A stretch of DNA of 64,000 nucleotides from Donghicola sp041224595 (GTDB taxonomy: Bacteria > Pseudomonadota > Alphaproteobacteria > Rhodobacterales > Rhodobacteraceae): assembly GCF_041224595.1 (NCBI RefSeq), contig NZ_JBGFGN010000135.1, positions 53,665-117,664 on the forward strand, read 5' to 3'. Under the pieces are notes generated by a model. That model was not told where the DNA came from and searched no databases. It saw nothing but the letters and a program-made list of their open reading frames with translations. Below, piece by piece: positions 25,066 to 32,676 of this stretch. Within the stretch, counting starts at the first letter, position 1. Every line of letters starts with the position of its first letter. The position numbers and the translations under genes were made by a program.

Positions 25066-26372
25066 GTGGCCTCCGAAATCAGGTGAAAGAAGGTGCCGGT
25101 CGCGTTGCCGCGCACCGAGCCGGTTTCGGGCACGTCGGCGCCGTTGGCATCGGTGACGCGGGCCAAGGGCGCGTCGGGCTGATCGAGAATGGTGGAATAG
25201 TGGAACTCGTGGCCGCGCAGGCGAGCGGCAGCGGAATAGCCGGGCATGGGGGCGGTCAGATCGGCCAGACGGTAGCCAAGGTGCATCTTGCGCTTTTCAT
25301 AGCTGGTCACGAGGCCGAGGAGGCCGGCCATTTCGTGGCGCTCTCCGGCTTTGTCGATCAGGGCGGTGCCCATGGCCATGTAGCCGCCGCATTCGCCATG
25401 CACGGGACGCGTTTCCGCAAATGATTTCAGACCGTTGCGGAAGATTGTTGCAGCGGAGATTTTGCCTGCGTGCAGCTCGGGGTAGCCGCCGGGCAGCCAT
25501 GCGACGTCGGCGGATGAATCGGGCGCTTCGTCGTTCAGGGGGCTGAACGGCAGGATCTCTGCGCCCGCTTTGCGCCATGCGGTCAGCTGGTGCGGGTAGA
25601 CAAAGCTGAAGGCCGCGTCGCGGGCCAAGGCGATCCGCTGACCGGGGGGCGGACAGGGGTTCGGGTCAATCGCGGGGGGCGTGGTTTGCGCGGCGGCAGC
25701 GCGCAGGGCGTTCAGGTCCACATGCTCTGCCACAAAGGCCGCGGCGGCGTCGAGGATACGGGTGAGTTCGCTGTGCTCTTCGGCTTGGACGAGGCCAAGG
25801 TGCCGCTCGGGCATCTCGATCTCTTTCATCCGGGGCAGTGCGCCAAGGACGGGGATGCCGACTTGGCTCATACCCACGCGGACTAAGGCTTCGTGACGGG
25901 GCGAGGCGACGCGGTTCAGGACCACGCCCGCCAGCTGCACATCGGGGCGCATGGCGGCAAAGCCTGCGGCGACGGCGGCGGCCGATTGCGCTTGGCCCGA
26001 AACGTCGATGACCAGTACCACGGGCCAACCCATCAGGGCGGCCATGTCGGCGCTGGCACCGGTGCCGGTTTCGCCGGGGCTTGCCACGCCATCGAAGAGG
26101 CCCATTGACCCTTCGGCCAGCACAAGGTCAGCGCCATCGGCGGCTTGGACCAGATCGGCCAGCAACCCGCGCGGCATCGCCCATGAATCAAGGTTCACCG
26201 ACACGCGGCCCGCCGCGGCGCTGTGGAACCCGGGGTCGATGTAGTCAGGGCCGCTTTTGAAGGGCTGGACCGTGACGCCCGCTTGGGTGAGCGCACGGCA
26301 CAGGCCCAGCATCAGGGTCGTCTTGCCGGTGCCCGACGCGGGGGCAGAGATCAAAAGGCCCTTGGGCAGCAT
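25062..26372 (-). CDS. cobB: Hydrogenobyrinic acid a,c-diamide synthase CobB
   Basis: A 436-residue amidotransferase. The N-terminal P-loop domain is LLISAPASGTGKTT with FKSGPDYIDPGFH. The C-terminal class I glutaminase-like domain has the nucleophile Cys in VHGECGGYMAMG and a late histidine in RGHEFHYS. It amidates the a and c side chains of hydrogenobyrinic acid using glutamine and ATP. ATG 26372 shares a base with the cobM stop (TGATG). A longer N-terminal extension in frame is antisense-like sequence and not included. Confidence 0.93.
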   Translation of the reverse strand: MLPKGLLISAPASGTGKTTLMLGLCRALTQAGVTVQPFKSGPDYIDPGFHSAAAGRVSVNLDSWAMPRGLLADLVQAADGADLVLAEGSMGLFDGVASPGETGTGASADMAALMGWPVVLVIDVSGQAQSAAAVAAGFAAMRPDVQLAGVVLNRVASPRHEALVRVGMSQVGIPVLGALPRMKEIEMPERHLGLVQAEEHSELTRILDAAAAFVAEHVDLNALRAAAAQTTPPAIDPNPCPPPGQRIALARDAAFSFVYPHQLTAWRKAGAEILPFSPLNDEAPDSSADVAWLPGGYPELHAGKISAATIFRNGLKSFAETRPVHGECGGYMAMGTALIDKAGERHEMAGLLGLVTSYEKRKMHLGYRLADLTAPMPGYSAAARLRGHEFHYSTILDQPDAPLARVTDANGADVPETGSVRGNATGTFFHLISEAT

Positions 26373-27157
26373 CACTCGGTCCCCTCTGGGAAGCGGGGAT
26401 CGGTGCCGATGGGGCGGTAGCGGCGGTCGTAGTCGGCGGCATAGAGGCAGGATTCGTCGAAATCCGTGGCCCCAAGCGCGTGGCCGACCATGATCAGCGC
26501 GGTGCGGCCGCGCTCTCCTTCGGTGGCTTCGATGACGGTGTCGAGGGTAGCTTTGATGATCTTCTGGTCCGGCCACGTGGCGCGCCAAATGATCGCGACG
26601 GGGCAGTCGGAACCATAGGACGGGGACAGACGCGCGACGACCTCTTCTAGCACGTGGACCGACAGGTGCACGGCCAAGGTCGCGCCTGTTTTGGCGAAGT
26701 TTTCAAGGGTTTCGCCATCGGGCATGCTGGACGCGCGGCCCGAGGTGCGGGTCAGGACCAGCGATTGCACGACGCCCGGCAGGGTCAGTTCGGCGCCCAA
26801 GGCAGCGGCTGCGGCGGCAAAGGACGGCACGCCGGGGGTCACGTCATAGGGGATGCCCTCGGCGCGCAGGCGGCGCAGCTGTTCGCCCATGGCCGACCAG
26901 ACCGACAGATCGCCCGAGTGCAGGCGGGCGATGTCCTGGCCCGCGTCGTGGGCGGCTTTGATCTCGGCGATGATGTTGTCCAGCGACATGGGGGCGGTGT
27001 TGATGATCCGCGCGCCTTCGGGGCAGTGGTCCAGCAGGGCCTCGGGTACCAGTGAACCTGCGTAGAGGCAGACAGGGCAAGACGCGATCAGGTCGCGGCC
27101 GCGCAGGGTGATCAGGTCGGCAGCGCCGGGGCCTGCGCCGATAAAGTGAACGGTCAT
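26372..27157 (-). CDS. cobM: Precorrin-4 C11-methyltransferase CobM
   Basis: A 261-residue tetrapyrrole methylase beginning VHFIGAGPGAADLITLRGRDL. It has ARLHSGDLSVWSAMGEQ and DVTPGVPSFAAAAAALGAELTLP, typical of CobM/CbiF. It methylates C11 of precorrin-4 to give precorrin-5. The start overlaps the cobE stop by four bases (ATGA at 27154-27157) and its stop overlaps cobB. Confidence 0.94.
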   Translation of the reverse strand: MTVHFIGAGPGAADLITLRGRDLIASCPVCLYAGSLVPEALLDHCPEGARIINTAPMSLDNIIAEIKAAHDAGQDIARLHSGDLSVWSAMGEQLRRLRAEGIPYDVTPGVPSFAAAAAALGAELTLPGVVQSLVLTRTSGRASSMPDGETLENFAKTGATLAVHLSVHVLEEVVARLSPSYGSDCPVAIIWRATWPDQKIIKATLDTVIEATEGERGRTALIMVGHALGATDFDESCLYAADYDRRYRPIGTDPRFPEGTE

Positions 27158-27516
27158 GCGTCTGGTCCTTCAGCAATTGCGGCGGTGGCCATGCCATCGG
27201 TCGAAGTTACGCGGCGGTCTAGCAGATGCGCGTTCTCTCCGACAGCGGCAAGCGCGGCAGCTTCGGCCAAAGAGCCGGTGCCGTAGCGTTCCGCCACGCG
27301 GGGGGATTGGGTGATGGTGATTTCTTGGCTCAGCTCGTCCAAGGGGACGGCGATCAGGGGCACGCCGAGGATCTCGGCGAGTTCTGTGATCTGGGGCGCT
27401 TGAGCTTTGTCGGCGGCGGTGGCGATGGCGTCGACCGTGTGGCCGGTTTGGTTCAGCGCATCTTGGAGCGATGCGGTGGGGGCCTCGGCGCGGAAACCTA
27501 TACCTGCGATTTTCAT
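27154..27516 (-). CDS. cobE: CobE (CbiG C-terminal-like cobalamin biosynthesis protein)
   Basis: A 120-residue protein corresponding to the C-terminal domain of CbiG. It has the start GIGFRAEAPTASLQDALNQ, the middle EILGVPLIAVPLDEL and the end SLAEAAALAAVGENAHLL. In the aerobic pathway CobE is required for cobalamin formation although its reaction is poorly defined. The ATG at 27516 overlaps the cobL stop by four bases. Confidence 0.88.
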   Translation of the reverse strand: MKIAGIGFRAEAPTASLQDALNQTGHTVDAIATAADKAQAPQITELAEILGVPLIAVPLDELSQEITITQSPRVAERYGTGSLAEAAALAAVGENAHLLDRRVTSTDGMATAAIAEGPDA

Positions 27517-28700
27517 CGGGTGACGCTCCATTGCAGGATCGGGCGGGCGGCGTTCCAACCGCGCATCCGACCCAAGGGCGCTGTTTCCGAAAGCTCAGCG
27601 CGCAGCAGGTGCCCGCCCTTGGCCGCGTGCCAGTTCATCAGCAGGCATTCGGTTTCCAGCGTGACCGCGTTGGCGACGATGCGGGTGCCCTCGGGCAGGG
27701 TTTGCCACAGTTCCGTCAGCAATGTCGCGCTGTTGCCGCCGCCGATGAAGACCGCCTCGGGTTTGGCGTGGCCCTTTAGCGCCGCAGGGGCCGCGCCGTG
27801 GACTGTTTGCAGGCGGTGGGACAGGCCGAAACGTTCTGCATTCTGGCGAATGTTAGCGCAGCGGGTGTCTTTGGGCTCAAAGCTGGTGGCGGTGGCGTTC
27901 GGCGCGGCGAGGCACCATTCCAGCGCAATGGAGCCAGAGCCGCCGCCGATGTCCCACAGATGCTCGCCATAGCGCGGCGCGAGGGCCGAGAGGGTCAGGG
28001 CGCGGACGGGGCGCTTGGTCATTTGGCCGTCGGACAGGAACATCGAGTCGGGCAGGCCAGAGGCACGGGGCATCCCCTTGGACCCTGCGCAGTCGATGGC
28101 GACGGCGACGGGGGCTTGGATATCCTGAAGGGCGAAGTCTTGGGCGGTGGTCTGGCGCACGCGCTGGCGTTGGCCGCCGAGGCATTCCATGACGGTCAGT
28201 TCGGATGCGCCAAAGCCGGTCTCGGTCAGATAGCTGGCCAGTTTCGCGGGCGCATCGCCGTCGCGCACGGTGCAGATGGCGCGGACGCCGCGGCCCAAGG
28301 TGGGTGTCAGGCGTTCGAACGGTGCCGCATGAAGCCCGAAGCACAGTGTTTCTTCTAGCTTCCAACCTTGGGTATTTGCCGCCAAGCTGAAGGTGGAAGG
28401 AGTAGGCACGCTGATCCATTCGTCGGGATCGAGGTGGTTGGCGATAGACCCGCCTGCGCCGAACCAGAAGGGATCGCCCGAGGCCAGAATGACCACCTTT
28501 CGACCGCGCAGGGCCAGAACGGGGTCGATGCTGAACGGGATGGGCCATTCGTGGCCGCGCGCGCCAGCGCCGACGAGCGAAAGGTGGCGCGGGCCGCCAA
28601 AGATCGCCACTGCGCCCTGCAGCAATTTCCGGCTTGTCTCTGTCAGCCCATCCAGTCCATTTTCCCCCAGACCCAGAATGCTTAGCCAAGGTTCAGACAT
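27513..28700 (-). CDS. cobL: Precorrin-6Y C5,15-methyltransferase (decarboxylating) CobL
   Basis: A 395-residue bifunctional enzyme. The N-terminal tetrapyrrole methylase domain (about 1-200, SILGLGENGLDGL, VILASGDPFWFG) corresponds to CbiE. The C-terminal class I SAM domain (about 220-395, LWDIGGGSGSIALEW) corresponds to CbiT. It methylates C5 and C15 and decarboxylates the acetate on ring C. Its ATG (28700-28698) lies on the same CATG as the start of the opposite-strand cobK, so there is no intergenic DNA. The Shine-Dalgarno-like AAGGA sits within cobK. Confidence 0.94.
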   Translation of the reverse strand: MSEPWLSILGLGENGLDGLTETSRKLLQGAVAIFGGPRHLSLVGAGARGHEWPIPFSIDPVLALRGRKVVILASGDPFWFGAGGSIANHLDPDEWISVPTPSTFSLAANTQGWKLEETLCFGLHAAPFERLTPTLGRGVRAICTVRDGDAPAKLASYLTETGFGASELTVMECLGGQRQRVRQTTAQDFALQDIQAPVAVAIDCAGSKGMPRASGLPDSMFLSDGQMTKRPVRALTLSALAPRYGEHLWDIGGGSGSIALEWCLAAPNATATSFEPKDTRCANIRQNAERFGLSHRLQTVHGAAPAALKGHAKPEAVFIGGGNSATLLTELWQTLPEGTRIVANAVTLETECLLMNWHAAKGGHLLRAELSETAPLGRMRGWNAARPILQWSVTR

Positions 28701-29454
28701 GACACGTATCCTTGTTCTCGGTGGAACGACCGAAGCCATGAAACTCGCCGCGACGCTGTCCGATTGGGGCGTGGATGCGGTGTTCAGTTATGCCGGCCGC
28801 ACGAACAATCCGACCATGCCGCCGCTGCCCACGCGGATGGGCGGCTTTGGCGGGGTGCGGGGGCTGGTGCAGTACCTGCGGGACGAGGGGATCACCCATG
28901 TGGTTGATGCTACGCACCCCTTTGCCGCGCAGATGAGCAACAACGCGGTCGTCGCCTGCGAAGAGGCCGGGGTGGAGCTGTGTGCCTTGGAACGTGGCCC
29001 GTGGCGCAACAAACCCGGCGACAGTTGGAGCCATGTGGAGAATATGGCGGGCGCGGTTGCGGCGCTGCCCGAGAGCCCGCGCCGGATTTTTCTGGCCATT
29101 GGGCGCCAGTACCTGAGCGACTTTGCGGGCAAGCCCCAGCACTTCTACCTGCTGCGTCTGGTGGACGCGCCCGAGGGCGCGCTGCCCCTGCCGAACGCGG
29201 TGGCCGTGCAGGCGCGCGGACCGTTTACCGTGGCGGGCGACAAGGCCCTGCTGCAAGAGCACAAGATTGATCTGATCGTCGCCAAGAATTCGGGCGGCGT
29301 GGGTGCACGCGCCAAGCTGGATGCGGCGCGGGAATTGGGCATTCCGGTCATTCTGATCGACCGCCCCCATATCCCGACGCGTCCCATTATGCGGACCGTC
29401 ACCGATGTGATGGACTGGCTTGATCATGCGCTCTCGGACGAGGTTGGCGCGTAA
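28699..29454 (+). CDS. cobK: Precorrin-6A reductase CobK
   Basis: A 251-residue reductase beginning TRILVLGGTTEAMKLAATL. It has the segments VVDATHPFAAQMSNNAV, FLAIGRQYLSDF and LIVAKNSGGVGARAKLDAARELGIPV (split), all typical of CobK/CbiJ. It reduces precorrin-6A to precorrin-6B with NADPH. It is the only plus-strand gene inside the minus-strand cobalamin operon. Its start overlaps that of cobL by two bases and its 3' end overlaps the cobJ 3' end by 31 bases, so read-through of the minus operon would be fully antisense to it. Confidence 0.94.
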   Translation: MTRILVLGGTTEAMKLAATLSDWGVDAVFSYAGRTNNPTMPPLPTRMGGFGGVRGLVQYLRDEGITHVVDATHPFAAQMSNNAVVACEEAGVELCALERGPWRNKPGDSWSHVENMAGAVAALPESPRRIFLAIGRQYLSDFAGKPQHFYLLRLVDAPEGALPLPNAVAVQARGPFTVAGDKALLQEHKIDLIVAKNSGGVGARAKLDAARELGIPVILIDRPHIPTRPIMRTVTDVMDWLDHALSDEVGA

Positions 29455-30176
29455 CGCGGGGTGTAGACGTGGGGGCCGACGCGGCGTGTGTCGGCGTTCC
29501 CCACGATGACCACGGTGCGCATGTCAGCCATGTCTTCGGTCGCCTCTCCCAGCGGGACGGTCAGCAGTTTCTGCCCGTCCTTGGTCACGTCTTTACAGAA
29601 CGAAATCAGAACGTTATCCCCCAGTTCTTCACGTAGAATGGTCAGGGCCTGACCGAACTGGAAGGGGCGCGATTTGCTGCGCGGATTGTAGAACGCCATG
29701 GCGAAACCGGCTTGGGCGGCAAGGCGCAGGCGGCGTTCGATCAGGCTCCACGGTTTCAGGTTATCCGACAGATTGATCGCCGCGAAATCGTGGCCCAAGG
29801 GCGCGCCGAGTTTCGAGGCTGCGGCCAGCATCGCGGTGATGCCTGGCAAAACGCGGATGTCCAAGTTGTGGTATTCGGGATGGTTTTCCAGCGCCTCGAA
29901 CACGGCAGAGGCCATGGCGAAAACGCCCGGATCGCCGCTGCTGACCACGACCACATGGCGCCCCTCGGCGGCCATTTGCAGGGCGTGGGTGGCGCGGTCC
30001 ACTTCGACGCGGTTGTCCGATCCGTGCAGGGTCAGCCCTTCGCGGGGTTCGACGCGGGCCACATAGGGGAAGTAGCCCACTATGTCGGTCGCAAAGTCCA
30101 GCGCGGCGCGCACTTCGGGGGTCACGAGGTCTTCGGCACCGGGGCCAAGGCCTGCGATAACGACGGAACCGGTCAT
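29424..30176 (-). CDS. cobJ: Precorrin-3B C17-methyltransferase CobJ
   Basis: A 250-residue tetrapyrrole methylase with VVIAGLGPGAEDLVTPEV, the GDP motif VVVVSSGDPGVFAMASAV, VLPGITAMLAAASKLGAPLGHDF and NPRSKSR. CobJ contracts the ring and methylates C17 of precorrin-3B to give precorrin-4. ATGA overlap with cobI upstream. Convergent 31-base overlap with cobK downstream. Confidence 0.95.
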   Translation of the reverse strand: MTGSVVIAGLGPGAEDLVTPEVRAALDFATDIVGYFPYVARVEPREGLTLHGSDNRVEVDRATHALQMAAEGRHVVVVSSGDPGVFAMASAVFEALENHPEYHNLDIRVLPGITAMLAAASKLGAPLGHDFAAINLSDNLKPWSLIERRLRLAAQAGFAMAFYNPRSKSRPFQFGQALTILREELGDNVLISFCKDVTKDGQKLLTVPLGEATEDMADMRTVVIVGNADTRRVGPHVYTPRYAPTSSESA

Positions 30177-30889
30177 GGGCGTCTCCCGTTGCCATGGACG
30201 ATGGCGATGCTGAAATAGGGGACGGTGTCGCCCACCTCGGTCAGTTTCTGGACAGTCTGGTCGGGCATGGTGCCCCGTTCGACCAGCCACGCGTCCTGCA
30301 GTTTGCCAGCGGCTTCGAGGGCGCGTTTGACCTTGGGCAGGTTGCGGCCGATCTTCATGAACACCAGCGCGTCAGAGTCTTTGGCGCGGCGGGTCAGTTC
30401 GTCTTCGGGCAGGGTCGCCATGCAGACGGTCAGCACGTCGTCGCCCCACGTGATCGGCTGGCCCGTGGCGGTCCAGCAGCCGGACATACCGGTGATGGCG
30501 GGGATCACATCGATGTCGCAGCGTGGTTTAAGACGCGTGTATAAATGCATGAAACTGCCGTAGAAAAACGGATCACCTTCGCACAAAATAACTACGTCTT
30601 CGTCGGCGGTCAGGGCGCATAGCTTGTCTGCCCAGTCGTCATAGAATGCTGACAGCAGGCGGTTGTATTCGGGGTCGCTGAAGTGGATCTCGGTGGTGAC
30701 CGGATACTCCATTGCGTGCTCGGTCACAGCCTCGGGCAACATGCCTTCGACGATGCGGCGGGCCTGACCCTGACGGCCTTCCTTGCGGAAATAAGCCACG
30801 TGGCGGGCGGTGCGGATCGTGCGATCCGACTTCACGCTCATGAGTTCGCGGTCGCCGGGGCCGAGGCCGACGCAGATGACCTTGCCCAT
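30173..30889 (-). CDS. cobI: Precorrin-2 C20-methyltransferase CobI
   Basis: A 238-residue tetrapyrrole methylase with VICVGLGPGDRELMSVKSDR, VVILCEGDPFFYGSFMHLY (GDP site) and DVIPAITGMSGCW. CobI makes precorrin-3A from precorrin-2. It starts three bases after the cobH stop region, and its stop overlaps the cobJ start by four bases. Confidence 0.95.
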   Translation of the reverse strand: MGKVICVGLGPGDRELMSVKSDRTIRTARHVAYFRKEGRQGQARRIVEGMLPEAVTEHAMEYPVTTEIHFSDPEYNRLLSAFYDDWADKLCALTADEDVVILCEGDPFFYGSFMHLYTRLKPRCDIDVIPAITGMSGCWTATGQPITWGDDVLTVCMATLPEDELTRRAKDSDALVFMKIGRNLPKVKRALEAAGKLQDAWLVERGTMPDQTVQKLTEVGDTVPYFSIAIVHGNGRRP

Positions 30890-30891
30890 CG

Positions 30892-31521
30892 TTATTCCTT
30901 CCAGCTGGCCAGCGCGTTCACGGCGGCCACGGTGATCGCAGAGCCCCCCAGACGCCCTTCGACGATCATCGAGGGGACCGGCAGGTCAGCCATCAGGGCG
31001 TCCTTGGATTCCCGCGCGCCGACAAAGCCCACGGGGCAGCCGATGATGGCCGCAGGGCGCGGGCAATCGGGGTCCTCGAGCATATTTAGCAGGTGGAACA
31101 GCGCAGTGGGCGCGTTGCCGATAGCAACCAAAGCGCCCTCAAGATGCGGGCGCCACAGTTCCACTGCTGCGGCCGAACGGGTGTTCTGCATTTCGGCGGC
31201 CAGTTCAGGAACCTGCGGGTCCTTGAGCGTGCAGATGATCGCGTTGTCCGCGGGCAGGCGCGGGCGGGTGATGCCCTCGGACACCATGCGGACGTCGCAC
31301 AGGATCGGCGCACCGTTCGCTAGCGCAGCGCGGGCGGTTTCGGCCATGCCTTCGGAGAAGCGCACGTGTTCCTCTAGGCCCACAAAGCCGAGCGCGTGGA
31401 TCATCCGCACTACAACGGATTCTTCATCCTTGTTGAAGCGGGCGAGGTTGGCCTCGGACCGGATGGTCGCAAAGCTTTCCTTGTAGATGGCGGCGCCGTT
31501 GGTCTCGTAAACGTGGGGCAT
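30892..31521 (-). CDS. cobH: Precorrin-8X methylmutase CobH
   Basis: A 209-residue CobH/CbiC. The catalytic histidine is in VVRMIHALG, about residue 42, followed by EGITRPRLPADN, IGNAPTALFHLL and IGCPVGFVGARESKDAL. It moves the methyl group from C11 to C12 to form hydrogenobyrinic acid. Directly abuts cobG (start at 31521, cobG stop at 31522). Confidence 0.95.
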   Translation of the reverse strand: MPHVYETNGAAIYKESFATIRSEANLARFNKDEESVVVRMIHALGFVGLEEHVRFSEGMAETARAALANGAPILCDVRMVSEGITRPRLPADNAIICTLKDPQVPELAAEMQNTRSAAAVELWRPHLEGALVAIGNAPTALFHLLNMLEDPDCPRPAAIIGCPVGFVGARESKDALMADLPVPSMIVEGRLGGSAITVAAVNALASWKE

Positions 31522-32676
31522 TCAGGCTCTCTTGGTCGTCAGAAGGTCGGGATGGCGGATCAGCGCGTCGGATGCAAGGTCGGTCGCGGACCTGTTAGCG
31601 CTGGCTGTGCCATTGTGGATCAGGTCAAAGGTCTCAGGGGCCGTCGCTGTCAGTGTGATCGGCGCGGCGGAGGGGTGTGCGCAGCCCTTGGCGCAGCCGG
31701 ACACGTGCAGCAGGTGCGGCGTGTGCGGGGCCAGTTGGCGGGCCAAGGAGCGCGTGTCGCTGAGGGCCTGCGGGCAGCCGGGCGCGCCGGTGCAGGCCAC
31801 GACATTCAGGCGCGGATCGGTGGGATCGGTGATGAGCCCGTCGATGTCGGGCAATGTAGTCAGGTTCTCCAGCAGCAGCATCCGCCACGGAGTCAGGCGG
31901 ATCGGGGCCAATTTCGCCAGCGAGGCGAGGGTGTGGGCCTGCATCTGCCCGAACTCGAGGCCGACGAGGGTGCCGTTGCTGGTCTGCCCGATCTGCGGGC
32001 TGTGCTGCGCGGGTTGCGCCGGAGCGGTTCGGTATTCGGCGGGCAGTTCGGTGGTTTTCAGGTGGCGGGCCATGCGGCCGCGTCCCTCGGGCGCGCCGCC
32101 AGAGGTCAGGAACCAGCGGGCGATCTCCAGCGCGGTTTCGGCGGCAGAGTCCACGGTGACGGGGATTCCCATGTCGCAGGTGTCTGCGCGAACGATCAGG
32201 CCGTTTTCGCCCCGCTCGATGCGGATATCGGCGCTGATATCGGTCATCACGGGCGTGTCGCTGCAATCCACCGCATAGCCGAACTTGCCCGGCGTGGCGG
32301 GGGCATCGTCGGATGACAGGGCCAGCATCAGCGCGCTCGCGATGCGCTGGCTGTCGTCTCCTGCGGTCCAATAGGGCGTCAGGACAATGTTGCGGCGGGT
32401 CTCGGTCGCGATGTCGCGGTCGATTACCCCGAGCATCCGCAGGCCGTCGATCAAGGGCGCGTAGGTGGCATCGGTGACGCCCCGGATCTGCAGGTTCGCG
32501 CGGTTCGATATGTCGATCAGCCCGTTCCCGTAGATCTGCGCCAGATCGGCAATTTGGGCGGCCTTGTCCTGCGCTAGACGGCTGAGGGGGGCACGAACGC
32601 GTACCACCAGACCGTCGCCCGACTGCATGGGGCGCAGGGCACCGGGGCACCAGCCTTGGATAATGGGGGCGCTCAT
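31522..32676 (-). CDS. cobG: Precorrin-3B synthase CobG
   Basis: A 384-residue protein related to sulfite/nitrite reductases. Cysteines for the 4Fe-4S cluster are in CTGAPGCPQ and SGCAKGCAHP, near residues 300-350. CobG hydroxylates precorrin-3A at C20 with oxygen and forms the gamma-lactone, so it marks the aerobic pathway. This is the oxygen-dependent enzyme that some relatives replace with CobZ. ATG overlaps the cobN stop by four bases. Confidence 0.93.
   Translation of the reverse strand: MSAPIIQGWCPGALRPMQSGDGLVVRVRAPLSRLAQDKAAQIADLAQIYGNGLIDISNRANLQIRGVTDATYAPLIDGLRMLGVIDRDIATETRRNIVLTPYWTAGDDSQRIASALMLALSSDDAPATPGKFGYAVDCSDTPVMTDISADIRIERGENGLIVRADTCDMGIPVTVDSAAETALEIARWFLTSGGAPEGRGRMARHLKTTELPAEYRTAPAQPAQHSPQIGQTSNGTLVGLEFGQMQAHTLASLAKLAPIRLTPWRMLLLENLTTLPDIDGLITDPTDPRLNVVACTGAPGCPQALSDTRSLARQLAPHTPHLLHVSGCAKGCAHPSAAPITLTATAPETFDLIHNGTASANRSATDLASDALIRHPDLLTTKRA

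Noticed and set aside
26373..26588. N-terminal extension of CobB
   Set aside because: Overlaps cobM coding DNA and encodes Arg/His-rich nonsense; the normal CobB start is at 26372 with TGATG coupling.
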